Shown here: positions 5,578-11,929 of the stretch, in pieces
How positions within the stretch are numbered: the first letter of the stretch is position 1
Layout: each line of letters starts with the position of its first letter
The notes under the pieces: model-generated
Databases searched by the model: none
The model's input: only the letters and a program-made list of their open reading frames with translations
What the model was told of the DNA's origin: nothing
Made by a program: the position numbers and the translations under genes
Origin: Candidatus Harrisonbacteria bacterium CG10_big_fil_rev_8_21_14_0_10_44_23
GTDB taxonomy: Bacteria; Patescibacteriota; Minisyncoccia; UBA6257; 1-14-0-10-44-23
DNA length: 16,950 bases
Direction: 5' to 3'
Assembly: GCA_002773475.1 (NCBI GenBank)
Contig: PFBB01000008.1
Span: forward strand, 925 to 17,874

Positions 5578-6331
5578 AACAAAAGAACAAATAGAGTTAA
5601 TGCGGGCGGCTGGCCGGGTTTGGGCCAGCGTTATGGATCTATTAGCGGAAAACGTTAGGCCCGGGGTCAGCCTAAAAGACCTAGATGAGATTGCACGCGG
5701 GAGTATTGAAAAAGCTGGGATGCACCCGTCGTTTTTGGGCTACAAACCAGCATGGGCAAATGAATCCTATCCAGCGAGTATCTGCACTTCGGTAAACGAC
5801 GTTGTCGTCCACGGGGTCCCCGACGATTATGAATTAAGCGATGGAGATCTTTTGTCGATAGATATGGGTGTGGAAAATCAGGGGTGGCACTGTGATGCGG
5901 CGAGAAGCTTTGCGGTTGGAAATGTGGATAAAAAAATTCACAACTTGATGAACGTTACCCGACTTGCTCTTGATGCTGGGATCGCGGCGGCCAAGCCAGG
6001 GAATCGGTTGGGAGATATTGGGCACGCAATTGAGTCGGTTATCTTAGAGCATGGAATGTATGTGGTTGATTCGCTGACTGGCCACGGTATTGGAAATAAA
6101 CTCCACGAAGGGCCAACAGTCTTTAACTTTGGAGATGCGGGCACTGGAGCAGAGCTAGTGGCGGGAATTTGTTTAGCGATTGAGCCGATGGTGGCAATCG
6201 GAACAGGAAAAATTGTCGAGCGACGGGACGGGGCATTTTTGACTAAGGATGGCAGCTTGGCGGCGCACTTTGAAGACACGATTGTTATCACTCCAAGCGG
6301 AGCAGAAGTTATTACTGCAAGTAGCTTGTAG
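5564..6331 (+). CDS. map: Type I methionine aminopeptidase
   Basis: 255 residues; removes the N-terminal methionine from new proteins. All five metal ligands are present: D100 (SIDMG), D111 (CDAARSF), H174 (TGHGIG), E207 (AIEPM) and E237 (HFEDT), plus the substrate histidine H83 (VVHGVP). There is no N-terminal zinc-finger extension, so it is the basic type I form. The ATG at 5564 lies inside the end of adk (14-nt overlap), implying translational coupling. The longer open frame upstream is the shadow of adk. Confidence 0.94.
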   Translation: MGTIKTKEQIELMRAAGRVWASVMDLLAENVRPGVSLKDLDEIARGSIEKAGMHPSFLGYKPAWANESYPASICTSVNDVVVHGVPDDYELSDGDLLSIDMGVENQGWHCDAARSFAVGNVDKKIHNLMNVTRLALDAGIAAAKPGNRLGDIGHAIESVILEHGMYVVDSLTGHGIGNKLHEGPTVFNFGDAGTGAELVAGICLAIEPMVAIGTGKIVERRDGAFLTKDGSLAAHFEDTIVITPSGAEVITASSL

Positions 6332-6340
6332 TTATTAAAT

Positions 6341-6372
6341 AAAAAAAACCCCGACTGCGTTGCAGTGCGGGG
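6341..6372 (-). terminator. Rho-independent terminator of the 57-residue gene
   Basis: On the minus strand CCCCG-C-ACTGC pairs with GCAGT-CGGGG around an AAC loop (6349-6372), followed by eight T residues (plus-strand A-run 6341-6348). The T-run is only on the minus side, so it mainly serves the minus gene, though it lies just after map. Confidence 0.8.
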
Positions 6373-6394
6373 CCGCGGGGAGAGATTGGCTGGT

Positions 6395-6568
6395 TTAGCA
6401 TCCGTGCATGGGTTTGTGACCGTCGATGTTGGTTGCAACCCAATGATGTGCCCAGTCTCGGAAAGGAATCTTCTTTCCGCTCTCCAGTGTAACCACCAGT
6501 TCATTTTCCTCTCTGTGGCGCTTGGCCACTTCTTCGTCGATGATCTTTTTGAAGCTAGGATCTACCAT
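6395..6568 (-). CDS. Small protein of unknown function, 57 residues
   Basis: Begins at the ATG at 6568 with MVDPSFKKIIDEEVAKRHRE. The start is supported by an SD-like AGGAGAGG about 8 nt upstream and by a promoter at 6601-6629. The N-terminal half looks like a charged amphipathic helix; the middle (NELVVTLESGKKIPF) looks like a beta hairpin; the end holds W and several H residues and a C-terminal cysteine (HHWVATNIDGHKPMHGC). The His/Cys content could bind metal, which is only a guess. It is antisense to the map-glycosyltransferase gap and is a complete, independent transcription unit. No family is recognised. Confidence 0.7.
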   Translation of the reverse strand: MVDPSFKKIIDEEVAKRHREENELVVTLESGKKIPFRDWAHHWVATNIDGHKPMHGC

Positions 6569-6600
6569 GACTTCGACCTCTCCTAAACTGATTATTGCTA

Positions 6601-6629
6601 ATAATAGCACGCTAATTACTTTTTGTCAA
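6601..6629 (-). promoter_or_regulatory. Promoter of the 57-residue gene
   Basis: On the minus strand TTGACA (6624-6629), exactly 17 nt, then TATTAT (6601-6606). The leader to the ATG at 6568 would be about 25 nt and carries the SD. Confidence 0.75.
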
Positions 6630-6682
6630 TTCCTGAGTTCGTGTCTGCGCATCTGTATGTAATCCGCAACTAGTCGCAAATT

Positions 6683-6691
6683 TGCTATAAT
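6683..6691 (+). promoter_or_regulatory. Extended -10 promoter of the glycosyltransferase, leaderless type
   Basis: TGC-TATAAT (TATAAT 6686-6691) ends 6 nt (ATTGGT) before the ATG at 6698. No SD is present. Confidence 0.65.
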
Positions 6692-6697
6692 ATTGGT

Positions 6698-7444
6698 ATG
6701 GTTAAAAAAGTTTTTTTGTCGGTTATAATTCCTGCTCTTAATGAGGGGCGACGTTTGGCCTCGACGATTTTGGATATCGACCGGCATTTGTCGCATAAAG
6801 AAATAAATTTTGAAATTTTGGTTGTTTTAAGCCCTGGGGACGATCATAGCCCCGAGCTGCTTTCTCGGTTGGCGGTCGCTATCCCATCTTTGCGATTTGT
6901 GGAGCTAGGGAAAGATAAGGGCCGGGGATTTGCGATAAAGGAAGGATTGAGGATGGTAACTGGATCATGGAGGTTGGTAATGGATGCTGATAACGCTATC
7001 CCAATTGTTGAGTATGGGAAGATTGAGCCCTATTTAGACGATTTTGATGTTTTTGTTGGGTCTAGAATTTTGAAACGATCTAATATATTAACTCCGGCGC
7101 CAAGGCTTCGCGCATTATGCGGAAAGATTAGTCGCTCAGTTATTAATACCTTGATGTTTTGGGATATCAAGGATTCCCAGTCGGGCTTTATGTGCTTGTC
7201 AGAAAGTGCCACCAGCAGCGTCTTAAGGTATAGTAAAATCGATGGCTGGCTATTTAATACAGAGGCGCTCGCTATCGCGCGGAAGATCGGTTACAAAACG
7301 AGAGAATTTCCGGTTAATTGGCACTATATAGGTGGATCCCACCTTACGCCCAAGGAATATTTTTCCTCTGCCGGTAAATTGTTTAGGCTTTGGACAGATC
7401 TACTTTGGAATCGTTATCACATTAGGAGAAAATTTACTGCCTAA
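6698..7444 (+). CDS. Family 2 glycosyltransferase (dolichyl-phosphate glucosyltransferase-like)
   Basis: 248 residues. SVIIPALNEG (8-17) is the nucleotide-sugar binding start of the GT-A fold, KDKGRGFAIKEGL follows, and VMDADNA carries the DxD metal motif. IKDSQSGFMCL and WLFNTEALAIARKIGYKTREFPVNW match the acceptor side of polyprenyl/dolichyl-phosphate sugar transferases (ALG5 or DPM1-like). It should transfer a sugar from a nucleotide sugar to a lipid phosphate carrier at the inner membrane face. There is no membrane segment, so it would be peripheral. Donor and acceptor are not readable from the sequence. Confidence 0.8.
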   Translation: MVKKVFLSVIIPALNEGRRLASTILDIDRHLSHKEINFEILVVLSPGDDHSPELLSRLAVAIPSLRFVELGKDKGRGFAIKEGLRMVTGSWRLVMDADNAIPIVEYGKIEPYLDDFDVFVGSRILKRSNILTPAPRLRALCGKISRSVINTLMFWDIKDSQSGFMCLSESATSSVLRYSKIDGWLFNTEALAIARKIGYKTREFPVNWHYIGGSHLTPKEYFSSAGKLFRLWTDLLWNRYHIRRKFTA

Positions 7445-7460
7445 TAGGTTGACGGTTTCG

Positions 7461-7489
7461 TTGGCTTTGTTTTGTTTTTATGCTATTCT
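7461..7489 (+). promoter_or_regulatory. Promoter of greA
   Basis: TTGGCT (7461-7466), a 17-nt spacer ending in TGC, and TATTCT (7484-7489). The leader to the ATG at 7525 is about 28 nt with no clear SD. Confidence 0.45.
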
Positions 7490-7524
7490 TGCTAGCAAAA
7501 TTAACTATTAATCGGATTGAAAAA

Positions 7525-7983
7525 ATGGAGCATCTAATTACTAAGGCCAAGCTGGAGGAAATGAAAAATGAATTGGCCGACCTTAAATCCAATAAGAGAA
7601 AAGAGGTTGCCCGACGTTTAAAGAGGGCAAAGGAACTAGGAGACTTAAGTGAGAACTCGGAATACTTTGAGGCATGTGAGGCCCAGCAACAACTAGAGAA
7701 CAGGATTTTTGAGTTAGACAACATTATCAAGAACGCCAAGGTTATCAAAATGACTCGTGGTAAGGACGAGGCACAGGTTGGGGCGACTTTGATTGTCAAG
7801 AAGGATGGGGGAGAGGACATGCGACTTTCGATCGTTGGTCCAAATGAAGCCGACCCCTCAAAGGGATTTATCTCTCACGCTTCACCCTTGGGTACAGCTT
7901 TAATCGGTAAGCGAGCTGGAGATGAGGTGAAAGTTGACGCGCCAAATGGTAAAATAAACTACAAGATTCTAAGGATTGAATAA
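7525..7983 (+). CDS. greA: Transcription elongation factor GreA
   Basis: 152 residues. GreA enters the RNA polymerase secondary channel and promotes cleavage of backtracked RNA. Residues 1-75 are the N-terminal coiled coil, with the acidic tip GDLSENSEY in the turn. The C-terminal FKBP-like domain includes VGATLIVKKDG, LSIVGPNEADP and SHASPLGTALIGKRAGDEV. The ATG at 7525 is chosen because it begins with the typical MEHLITKAKLEEMK start. The ORF is open 15 codons upstream, but that stretch overlaps the promoter. lysS follows after 36 nt of low-complexity DNA. Confidence 0.93.
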   Translation: MEHLITKAKLEEMKNELADLKSNKRKEVARRLKRAKELGDLSENSEYFEACEAQQQLENRIFELDNIIKNAKVIKMTRGKDEAQVGATLIVKKDGGEDMRLSIVGPNEADPSKGFISHASPLGTALIGKRAGDEVKVDAPNGKINYKILRIE

Positions 7984-8019
7984 ATCAGCTTCGAGCTTGT
8001 AGCTGTTAGCTTATAGACA

Positions 8020-9510
8020 ATGTCTTCACTGGATAAAATAAGAGAGGAGAGATTAAAAAAGAAAGCTTTTTTAGAGGACGCTGGGAAGGATCCGTATCCA
8101 GCAAAAGCCAATCGAACTGCTAACATCGCAGATATTTTGGCTGACTGGAAAAAACACCCGGGATCGAAAAAACAAATTGCTATGACCGGCCGTGTTTTCG
8201 CAGTTCGAGGACAGGGCAAGGTTTTATTTTTGGACATCAAAGATGAAAGCGGGTCATTGCAGGCAGTTCTGAGAGCAGATAATACTCACCATTTTGACCG
8301 ATCGGTAAAATCTATCGATATTGGTGATTTTGTTGAGATTTATGGTAAGGCATTTGTGACGAAGCGCGGCGAGAAAAGCATTGACGCTATTAAAGCTAAT
8401 GTAATTACAAAGGCGATACGGCCAATCCCTTCAGAGTGGTATGGAATTAGTGATCCGGAGACTAAATATCGACAGCGCTATTTGGAATTAATGATTGATC
8501 CGGACTTGCGGGAGATGTTTAGGATGAAGACCCGTTTTTGGTCTAGTATGCGCAAAATCTTAATTGAGGAGGGATTTTTAGAGGTAGAAACTCCAGTTTT
8601 GGAGCACGTTCCTGGAGGGGCGGATGCGGAGCCATTTAAAACAAAGCACAATGCTTTAGATGTGGATATGTATATGCGCATCTCTTTGGAAATTGCTTTG
8701 AAAAAATTGGTTGTTGGAGGATTTGAAAGAGTGTTTGAAATTGGCCGAGTTTTTAGAAACGAGGGAATATCGGCGGAGCATCTTCAGGACTACACCCAGA
8801 TGGAAATGTATTGGGCGTATCAAGACTATAAGGGATTAATGATGTTTATTGAGAGAATGTATAAAAAAGTTATCAAAGATACATTGGGGACGCTTAAAAC
8901 CAAACGCGGAGAAACAACTATTAATTGGGGAAAGAAGTGGGAGGTGATTGATTACTTTACTTTCTTCAAAAAGAATACTGGCTTAGATTTGGATAAAGTT
9001 GGAGAAAAAGAACTACTTGCATACGCAAGGAAATTGAATCTGGACACAAAAAAGCATCCGGGGAAGGGAAGATTGATTGATTTAATTTTTAAACAGTATC
9101 GACATAAAATTGTGGGGCCTGCATTTTTGATTGATCCACCGGTTGAGATTGAGCCATTAGCAAAGCGAGTTGAGCCCGGATCAAATAAGGTGGCGCGTTT
9201 TCAGGTTGTCGCCGCTGGGACGGAGCTAGGTAAGGGATTTTCGGAATTAAACGACCCGATTGATCAAATGGAAAGGTTTAATGAACAACAAAAAATGCGC
9301 GACGCAGGAGATGCTGAAGCGCAAAGAATGGATGAGGAGTTTGTTGAAGCTCTGGAATACGGCATGCCACCAACGGCCGGATTTGGCACCTCTGAGAGAC
9401 TCTTTGCCGTCTTACTGGACAAACCAGTGAGAGATGCGGTCTTTTTCCCGACCGTAAGGCCACCTTCAAAGGATAAAAAGAGGAAGGGGGCGGAGGATAA
9501 GGCGAAATAG
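8020..9510 (+). CDS. lysS: Lysyl-tRNA synthetase, class II
   Basis: 496 residues. The N-terminal OB-fold anticodon-binding domain covers about 52-135 (MTGRVFAVRGQGKVLFLDIKD at its start). The class II core follows: motif 1 FLEVETPVL (186-194), motif 2 FRNEGISAEHLQDYTQMEMY (245-264) and motif 3 GFGTSERLFAVLL (454-466). The typical bacterial HNPEFTMLE of motif 2 is HLQDYTQME, and the usual GIGIDRL of motif 3 is GTSERL. The C-terminus ends in a lysine-rich tail. It probably shares a transcript with greA. I am confident of lysine specificity from overall layout, less from motif 3. Confidence 0.88.
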   Translation: MSSLDKIREERLKKKAFLEDAGKDPYPAKANRTANIADILADWKKHPGSKKQIAMTGRVFAVRGQGKVLFLDIKDESGSLQAVLRADNTHHFDRSVKSIDIGDFVEIYGKAFVTKRGEKSIDAIKANVITKAIRPIPSEWYGISDPETKYRQRYLELMIDPDLREMFRMKTRFWSSMRKILIEEGFLEVETPVLEHVPGGADAEPFKTKHNALDVDMYMRISLEIALKKLVVGGFERVFEIGRVFRNEGISAEHLQDYTQMEMYWAYQDYKGLMMFIERMYKKVIKDTLGTLKTKRGETTINWGKKWEVIDYFTFFKKNTGLDLDKVGEKELLAYARKLNLDTKKHPGKGRLIDLIFKQYRHKIVGPAFLIDPPVEIEPLAKRVEPGSNKVARFQVVAAGTELGKGFSELNDPIDQMERFNEQQKMRDAGDAEAQRMDEEFVEALEYGMPPTAGFGTSERLFAVLLDKPVRDAVFFPTVRPPSKDKKRKGAEDKAK

Positions 9511-9850
9511 GGCCACCCGCCAAGGCGCTTAAATAAAGGATTTAAATACTCCATACGGGTATGGAGTATTTATTTTCCTATAGCTCTGGCGGGTAAATAT
9601 GGAGTATTCATTTACGTATTTTTACACAATCCACCTACTCCATAACTCCATAGAGTTATGGAGTAGGTGGGGGATTTATTTCTTAGCTCTGGCGGGTAAA
9701 TATGGAGTATTTATTTCGCGGTCAATAATACTGAGATGCCGCTATGATGTATCATAGCGGGGTAGTTCGTGTGAATATATGCGAATGTATAAACTACTTA
9801 ATTCACGATCGTGAGATAGGGGGATTAGGTATAAATTTACCTATAATTTA
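9511..9850 (+). repeat. Intergenic island of hairpins and repeats
   Basis: No gene is seen in 9511-9975. ACCCGCCA (9515-9522) is inverted relative to TGGCGGGT at 9587-9594 and again within 9684-9711. A 28-nt direct repeat occurs at 9581-9608 and 9684-9711 (period 103). Perfect hairpins lie at 9544-9571 (12 bp, loop CGGG), 9631-9670 (18 bp, loop CATA) and 9739-9760 (10 bp, loop GT). A 12-nt palindrome lies at 9803-9814, and a weaker AGGTA/TACCT hairpin near 9828-9842. The nonamer TACTCCATA or its complement recurs in both hairpins and both direct repeats. One of the first hairpins may terminate lysS. The rest (9850-9960) is pyrimidine-rich with short CTACT-type repeats. Confidence 0.8.
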
Positions 9851-9960
9851 CTTTCTCCTGCGACTTATTGTGTTGCTCCGTTTCTCCCGCCTACGCTGTT
9901 ACCACTTTCCCCCCTAACTACTACTCGCTCGTTCATAAACTGGCTACTTGCTACTGACTT

Positions 9961-9969
9961 TGCTATCAT
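9961..9969 (+). promoter_or_regulatory. Extended -10 promoter of serS, leaderless type
   Basis: TGC-TATCAT (TATCAT 9964-9969) ends 6 nt (TTCCAT) before the ATG at 9976. Confidence 0.6.
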
Positions 9970-9975
9970 TTCCAT

Positions 9976-11253
9976 ATGATTGATATAGAGAAATTGCGCA
10001 CTGATGCGGCCCCGTTTAGAGAATCGGTTAGACGGCGGGGAATGGACGAGTCTTTAATTGACTCGGTTTTAGAGCTTGATACTAAATGGCGTGAACTTCT
10101 AGCAAAAGTTGAGGGTCTGCGTGGGGAGCAGAAGAAACTAGGGAAGGAAGATATCGAGAAGGCAAAGGGAATAAAGGCGGAAATTTCTAATTTAGATAAG
10201 GACTTAAAAGAGGTGGAAGCAAGGCGTTTGGTCCTACTGCAAAAATTGCCAAATCTTTTGCATGCTGATGTGCCGGATGGGAAGGATGAGTCTGAGAATA
10301 AAGTTGTCCGCACTTGGGGCGAGCCAACTATGTTTAACTTTGAGCCGAAAGATCATATGGAGATTGGCGAAGCTTTGGGAATTATTGATACCGAGCAAGC
10401 GGCAAAGGTTTCTGGTGCTAGATTTGCTTATTTAAAAGGTGCGGCGGCTAAGCTGCAGTTTGCTTTGATTCAGATGACGATTGATACACTTACCAACGGA
10501 AAAACTATTTCAAAAATTGCAAAAAAAATTGGAGTGAGCGCTAAACCATTTGAGGTGGTGGTTCCTCCAGTTATGATTCGCCCTGAGGTTTATGAAAAGA
10601 TGGGACGCTTAACTGAGGAAGACAAGGACGAACGCTATAAATTGGCGCAGGATGAGCTTTATTTGATTGGAAGTGCAGAACACACTCTTGGCCCCTTGCA
10701 CATGGATCAGACGCTTGATGCAGAAAAACTACCAATCCGTTATCTTGGATATTCGACGGCTTTTCGCCGAGAGGCTGGTAGCTATGGCAAAGACACGAAG
10801 GGCATTTTAAGAATGCACCAATTTGATAAGTTAGAGATGGAATCATTTACCTCTCCAGATGATTCTGATAAGGAGCAAGATTTTATTGTCGCTCTTCAGG
10901 AGTATTTACTACAGGAGCTTGGAATACCTTACCAAGTTGTTCAGATATGTACTGGGGATATGGGAAAGCCCGACAATCGACAGGTTGATATTGAATGCTG
11001 GATCCCTAGCCAAAAGAAATATCGAGAAACCCATACATCTGATTTGATGACAGACTATCAAACGAGGCGTTTAAATATTAAGGTTCAGAATGGAAAAAAG
11101 AAGGAATTTGCCCACACCAATGATGCGACGGCTTTTGCGATTGGGCGGACTTTGATTGCGATTTTAGAAAACTATCAGAATGAGGATGGATCCGTGACGG
11201 TGCCCAAGGCATTGCGCAAATATTCTGGACTCAAAAGAATCGACGCAGAATAG
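9976..11253 (+). CDS. serS: Seryl-tRNA synthetase
   Basis: 425 residues; charges tRNA-Ser (and the tRNA-Sec or tmRNA-independent serine pool where relevant). Residues about 28-95 are the long antiparallel coiled coil that grips the tRNA-Ser variable arm (LAKVEGLRGEQKKLG and on). The class II core has motif 2 in FRREAGSYGKDTKGILRMHQ, followed by FDKLEMESF. Motif 3 lies in TNDATAFAIGRTLIAILENYQ; the usual small-residue NGSGLA is NDATAFA here. QVDIECWIPSQKKYRETHTSD is the usual serine/ATP site region. Length is normal. It stands alone between the repeat island and the small GC-rich units, with its own leaderless promoter. Confidence 0.94.
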   Translation: MIDIEKLRTDAAPFRESVRRRGMDESLIDSVLELDTKWRELLAKVEGLRGEQKKLGKEDIEKAKGIKAEISNLDKDLKEVEARRLVLLQKLPNLLHADVPDGKDESENKVVRTWGEPTMFNFEPKDHMEIGEALGIIDTEQAAKVSGARFAYLKGAAAKLQFALIQMTIDTLTNGKTISKIAKKIGVSAKPFEVVVPPVMIRPEVYEKMGRLTEEDKDERYKLAQDELYLIGSAEHTLGPLHMDQTLDAEKLPIRYLGYSTAFRREAGSYGKDTKGILRMHQFDKLEMESFTSPDDSDKEQDFIVALQEYLLQELGIPYQVVQICTGDMGKPDNRQVDIECWIPSQKKYRETHTSDLMTDYQTRRLNIKVQNGKKKEFAHTNDATAFAIGRTLIAILENYQNEDGSVTVPKALRKYSGLKRIDAE

Positions 11254-11257
11254 TTGT

Positions 11258-11285
11258 TTGACTACTTTGTATTTATCAGTATTAT
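11258..11285 (+). promoter_or_regulatory. Promoter of the first small GC-rich unit
   Basis: TTGACT (11258-11263), a 16-nt spacer and TATTAT (11280-11285), directly after the serS stop. It has the same layout as the promoter at 4417-4444. The start is expected near 11292. Confidence 0.65.
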
Positions 11286-11322
11286 TGGTTTTATCGGCCT
11301 AAAGGAGGTCGAATTTGGAGGC

Positions 11323-11535
11323 ATGATGCCGCATCAGATGAAGAGTACTCCCAGCATCATCAGTGGCTGGCCGCCCAGCGCGTTGCCCGCCAAGAAGCGG
11401 GAGATGCATCTCGGGTCGCTGGCTAGTACAATGGCGCAGGATACGCGGACGTTGGAGGAGATTCGACGGGCAGCGCAGAGCTTCAACGGAAGTGTGCGCC
11501 CGGCGCGCAACGAAGGGACCTACCCCGGGCACTAG
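11323..11535 (+). CDS. Small protein of unknown function, about 70 residues
   Basis: Starts at ATG 11323 or 11326. The leader holds AAAGGAGGT (11301-11309), a perfect SD, and a second GGAGG (11317-11321) very close to the ATG; the second ATG or the methionine at 11338 would be spaced better. The product is basic and polar (SGWPPSALPAKKREMHLGS, then RTLEEIRRAAQSFNG). Third codon positions are mostly G or C, unlike neighbouring genes. The stop lies in the loop of a CCGGGC/GCCCGG hairpin. It has its own promoter and terminator. A non-coding role for this transcript is possible. No family is recognised. Confidence 0.5.
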   Translation: MMPHQMKSTPSIISGWPPSALPAKKREMHLGSLASTMAQDTRTLEEIRRAAQSFNGSVRPARNEGTYPGH

Positions 11536-11554
11536 CCCGGATCGACCCTCGAGC

Positions 11555-11586
11555 GAGCCGATACCCCTGGGAGGGGGTATCGGCTC
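11555..11586 (+). terminator. Terminator of the first small GC-rich unit
   Basis: A 13-bp perfect stem, GAGCCGATACCCC with GGGGTATCGGCTC, followed by TTTATTT. Confidence 0.85.
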
Positions 11587-11590
11587 TTTA

Positions 11591-11619
11591 TTTACAAAAT
11601 TTTTGTAAAACTCTATAGT
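11591..11619 (+). promoter_or_regulatory. Promoter of the second small GC-rich unit
   Basis: TTTACA (11591-11596), a 17-nt spacer and TATAGT (11614-11619), starting 4 nt after the preceding terminator stem. The start is expected near 11626. Confidence 0.6.
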
Positions 11620-11645
11620 ATATTTACATTCCCTTGGAGGCAAGC

Positions 11646-11876
11646 ATGGCGAAACGTGCAAAAGGTTCGAGCGACAGGAGGAGCGCGAGCGGTAAGCCGC
11701 TCGCGAAGCCCGGCGTGCAGTGGAGTGTGCTGGATGCGGTGGCGAGGAACCTGGACGGTCCTTCTATCTCGGTCCGGTGCGGGGCGGTGAAGTTCATTTC
11801 CCCAGCGCGATCCGGAGGGAAGATGCTACCGGGAATTCCCGGTGCATGCGAGTCGGCTCCAATCTCTTGGAGGTGA
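11646..11876 (+). CDS. Small basic protein of unknown function, 76 residues
   Basis: Begins MAKRAKGSSDRRSASGKPLA. A canonical SD, GGAGG (11636-11640), lies 5 nt before the ATG. The first 27 residues are strongly basic and disordered-looking, a possible nucleic-acid-binding tail. The middle (WSVLDAVARNLDGPSISVRC, then GAVKFISPA) could fold as a helix plus beta strands. Third positions are GC-rich. The DNA also contains a 9-bp perfect hairpin (11684-11705) and a 16-nt palindrome (11828-11843), which would be unusual in plain coding sequence, so an RNA function is possible. Own promoter and terminator. No family is recognised. Confidence 0.55.
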   Translation: MAKRAKGSSDRRSASGKPLAKPGVQWSVLDAVARNLDGPSISVRCGAVKFISPARSGGKMLPGIPGACESAPISWR

Positions 11877-11881
11877 CGTGC

Positions 11882-11914
11882 GGGCGCCCACATTGCGTGG
11901 GCGCCCAAATATTT
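11882..11914 (+). terminator. Terminator of the second small GC-rich unit
   Basis: GGGCGCCCAC (11882-11891) pairs with GTGGGCGCCC (11897-11906), loop ATTGC, followed by AAATATTT. The tail runs into the next promoter. Confidence 0.75.
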
Positions 11915-11923
11915 TGCTATAAT
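11915..11923 (+). promoter_or_regulatory. Extended -10 promoter of the transglutaminase-like gene, leaderless type
   Basis: TGC-TATAAT (TATAAT 11918-11923) ends 6 nt (AGACTA) before the ATG at 11930. This fixes the start; the frame is open for 70 further codons upstream, but that is the terminator and small-gene region. Confidence 0.7.
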
Positions 11924-11929
11924 AGACTA

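Noticed and set aside
9540..9720. CRISPR array
   Set aside because: Only two copies of the direct repeat with one 75-nt interval that itself contains an 18-bp hairpin, no further repeats and no cas genes.
11299..11661. 120-codon minus-strand ORF opposite the small GC-rich unit
   Set aside because: It crosses a perfect terminator hairpin and the next promoter; the plus frame has promoter, SD and stop in the right order.
11720..11929. 70-codon N-terminal extension of the transglutaminase-like protein
   Set aside because: It covers a strong terminator and a TGC-TATAAT box 6 nt before the internal ATG, and lies in a different frame over the small SD-led gene.
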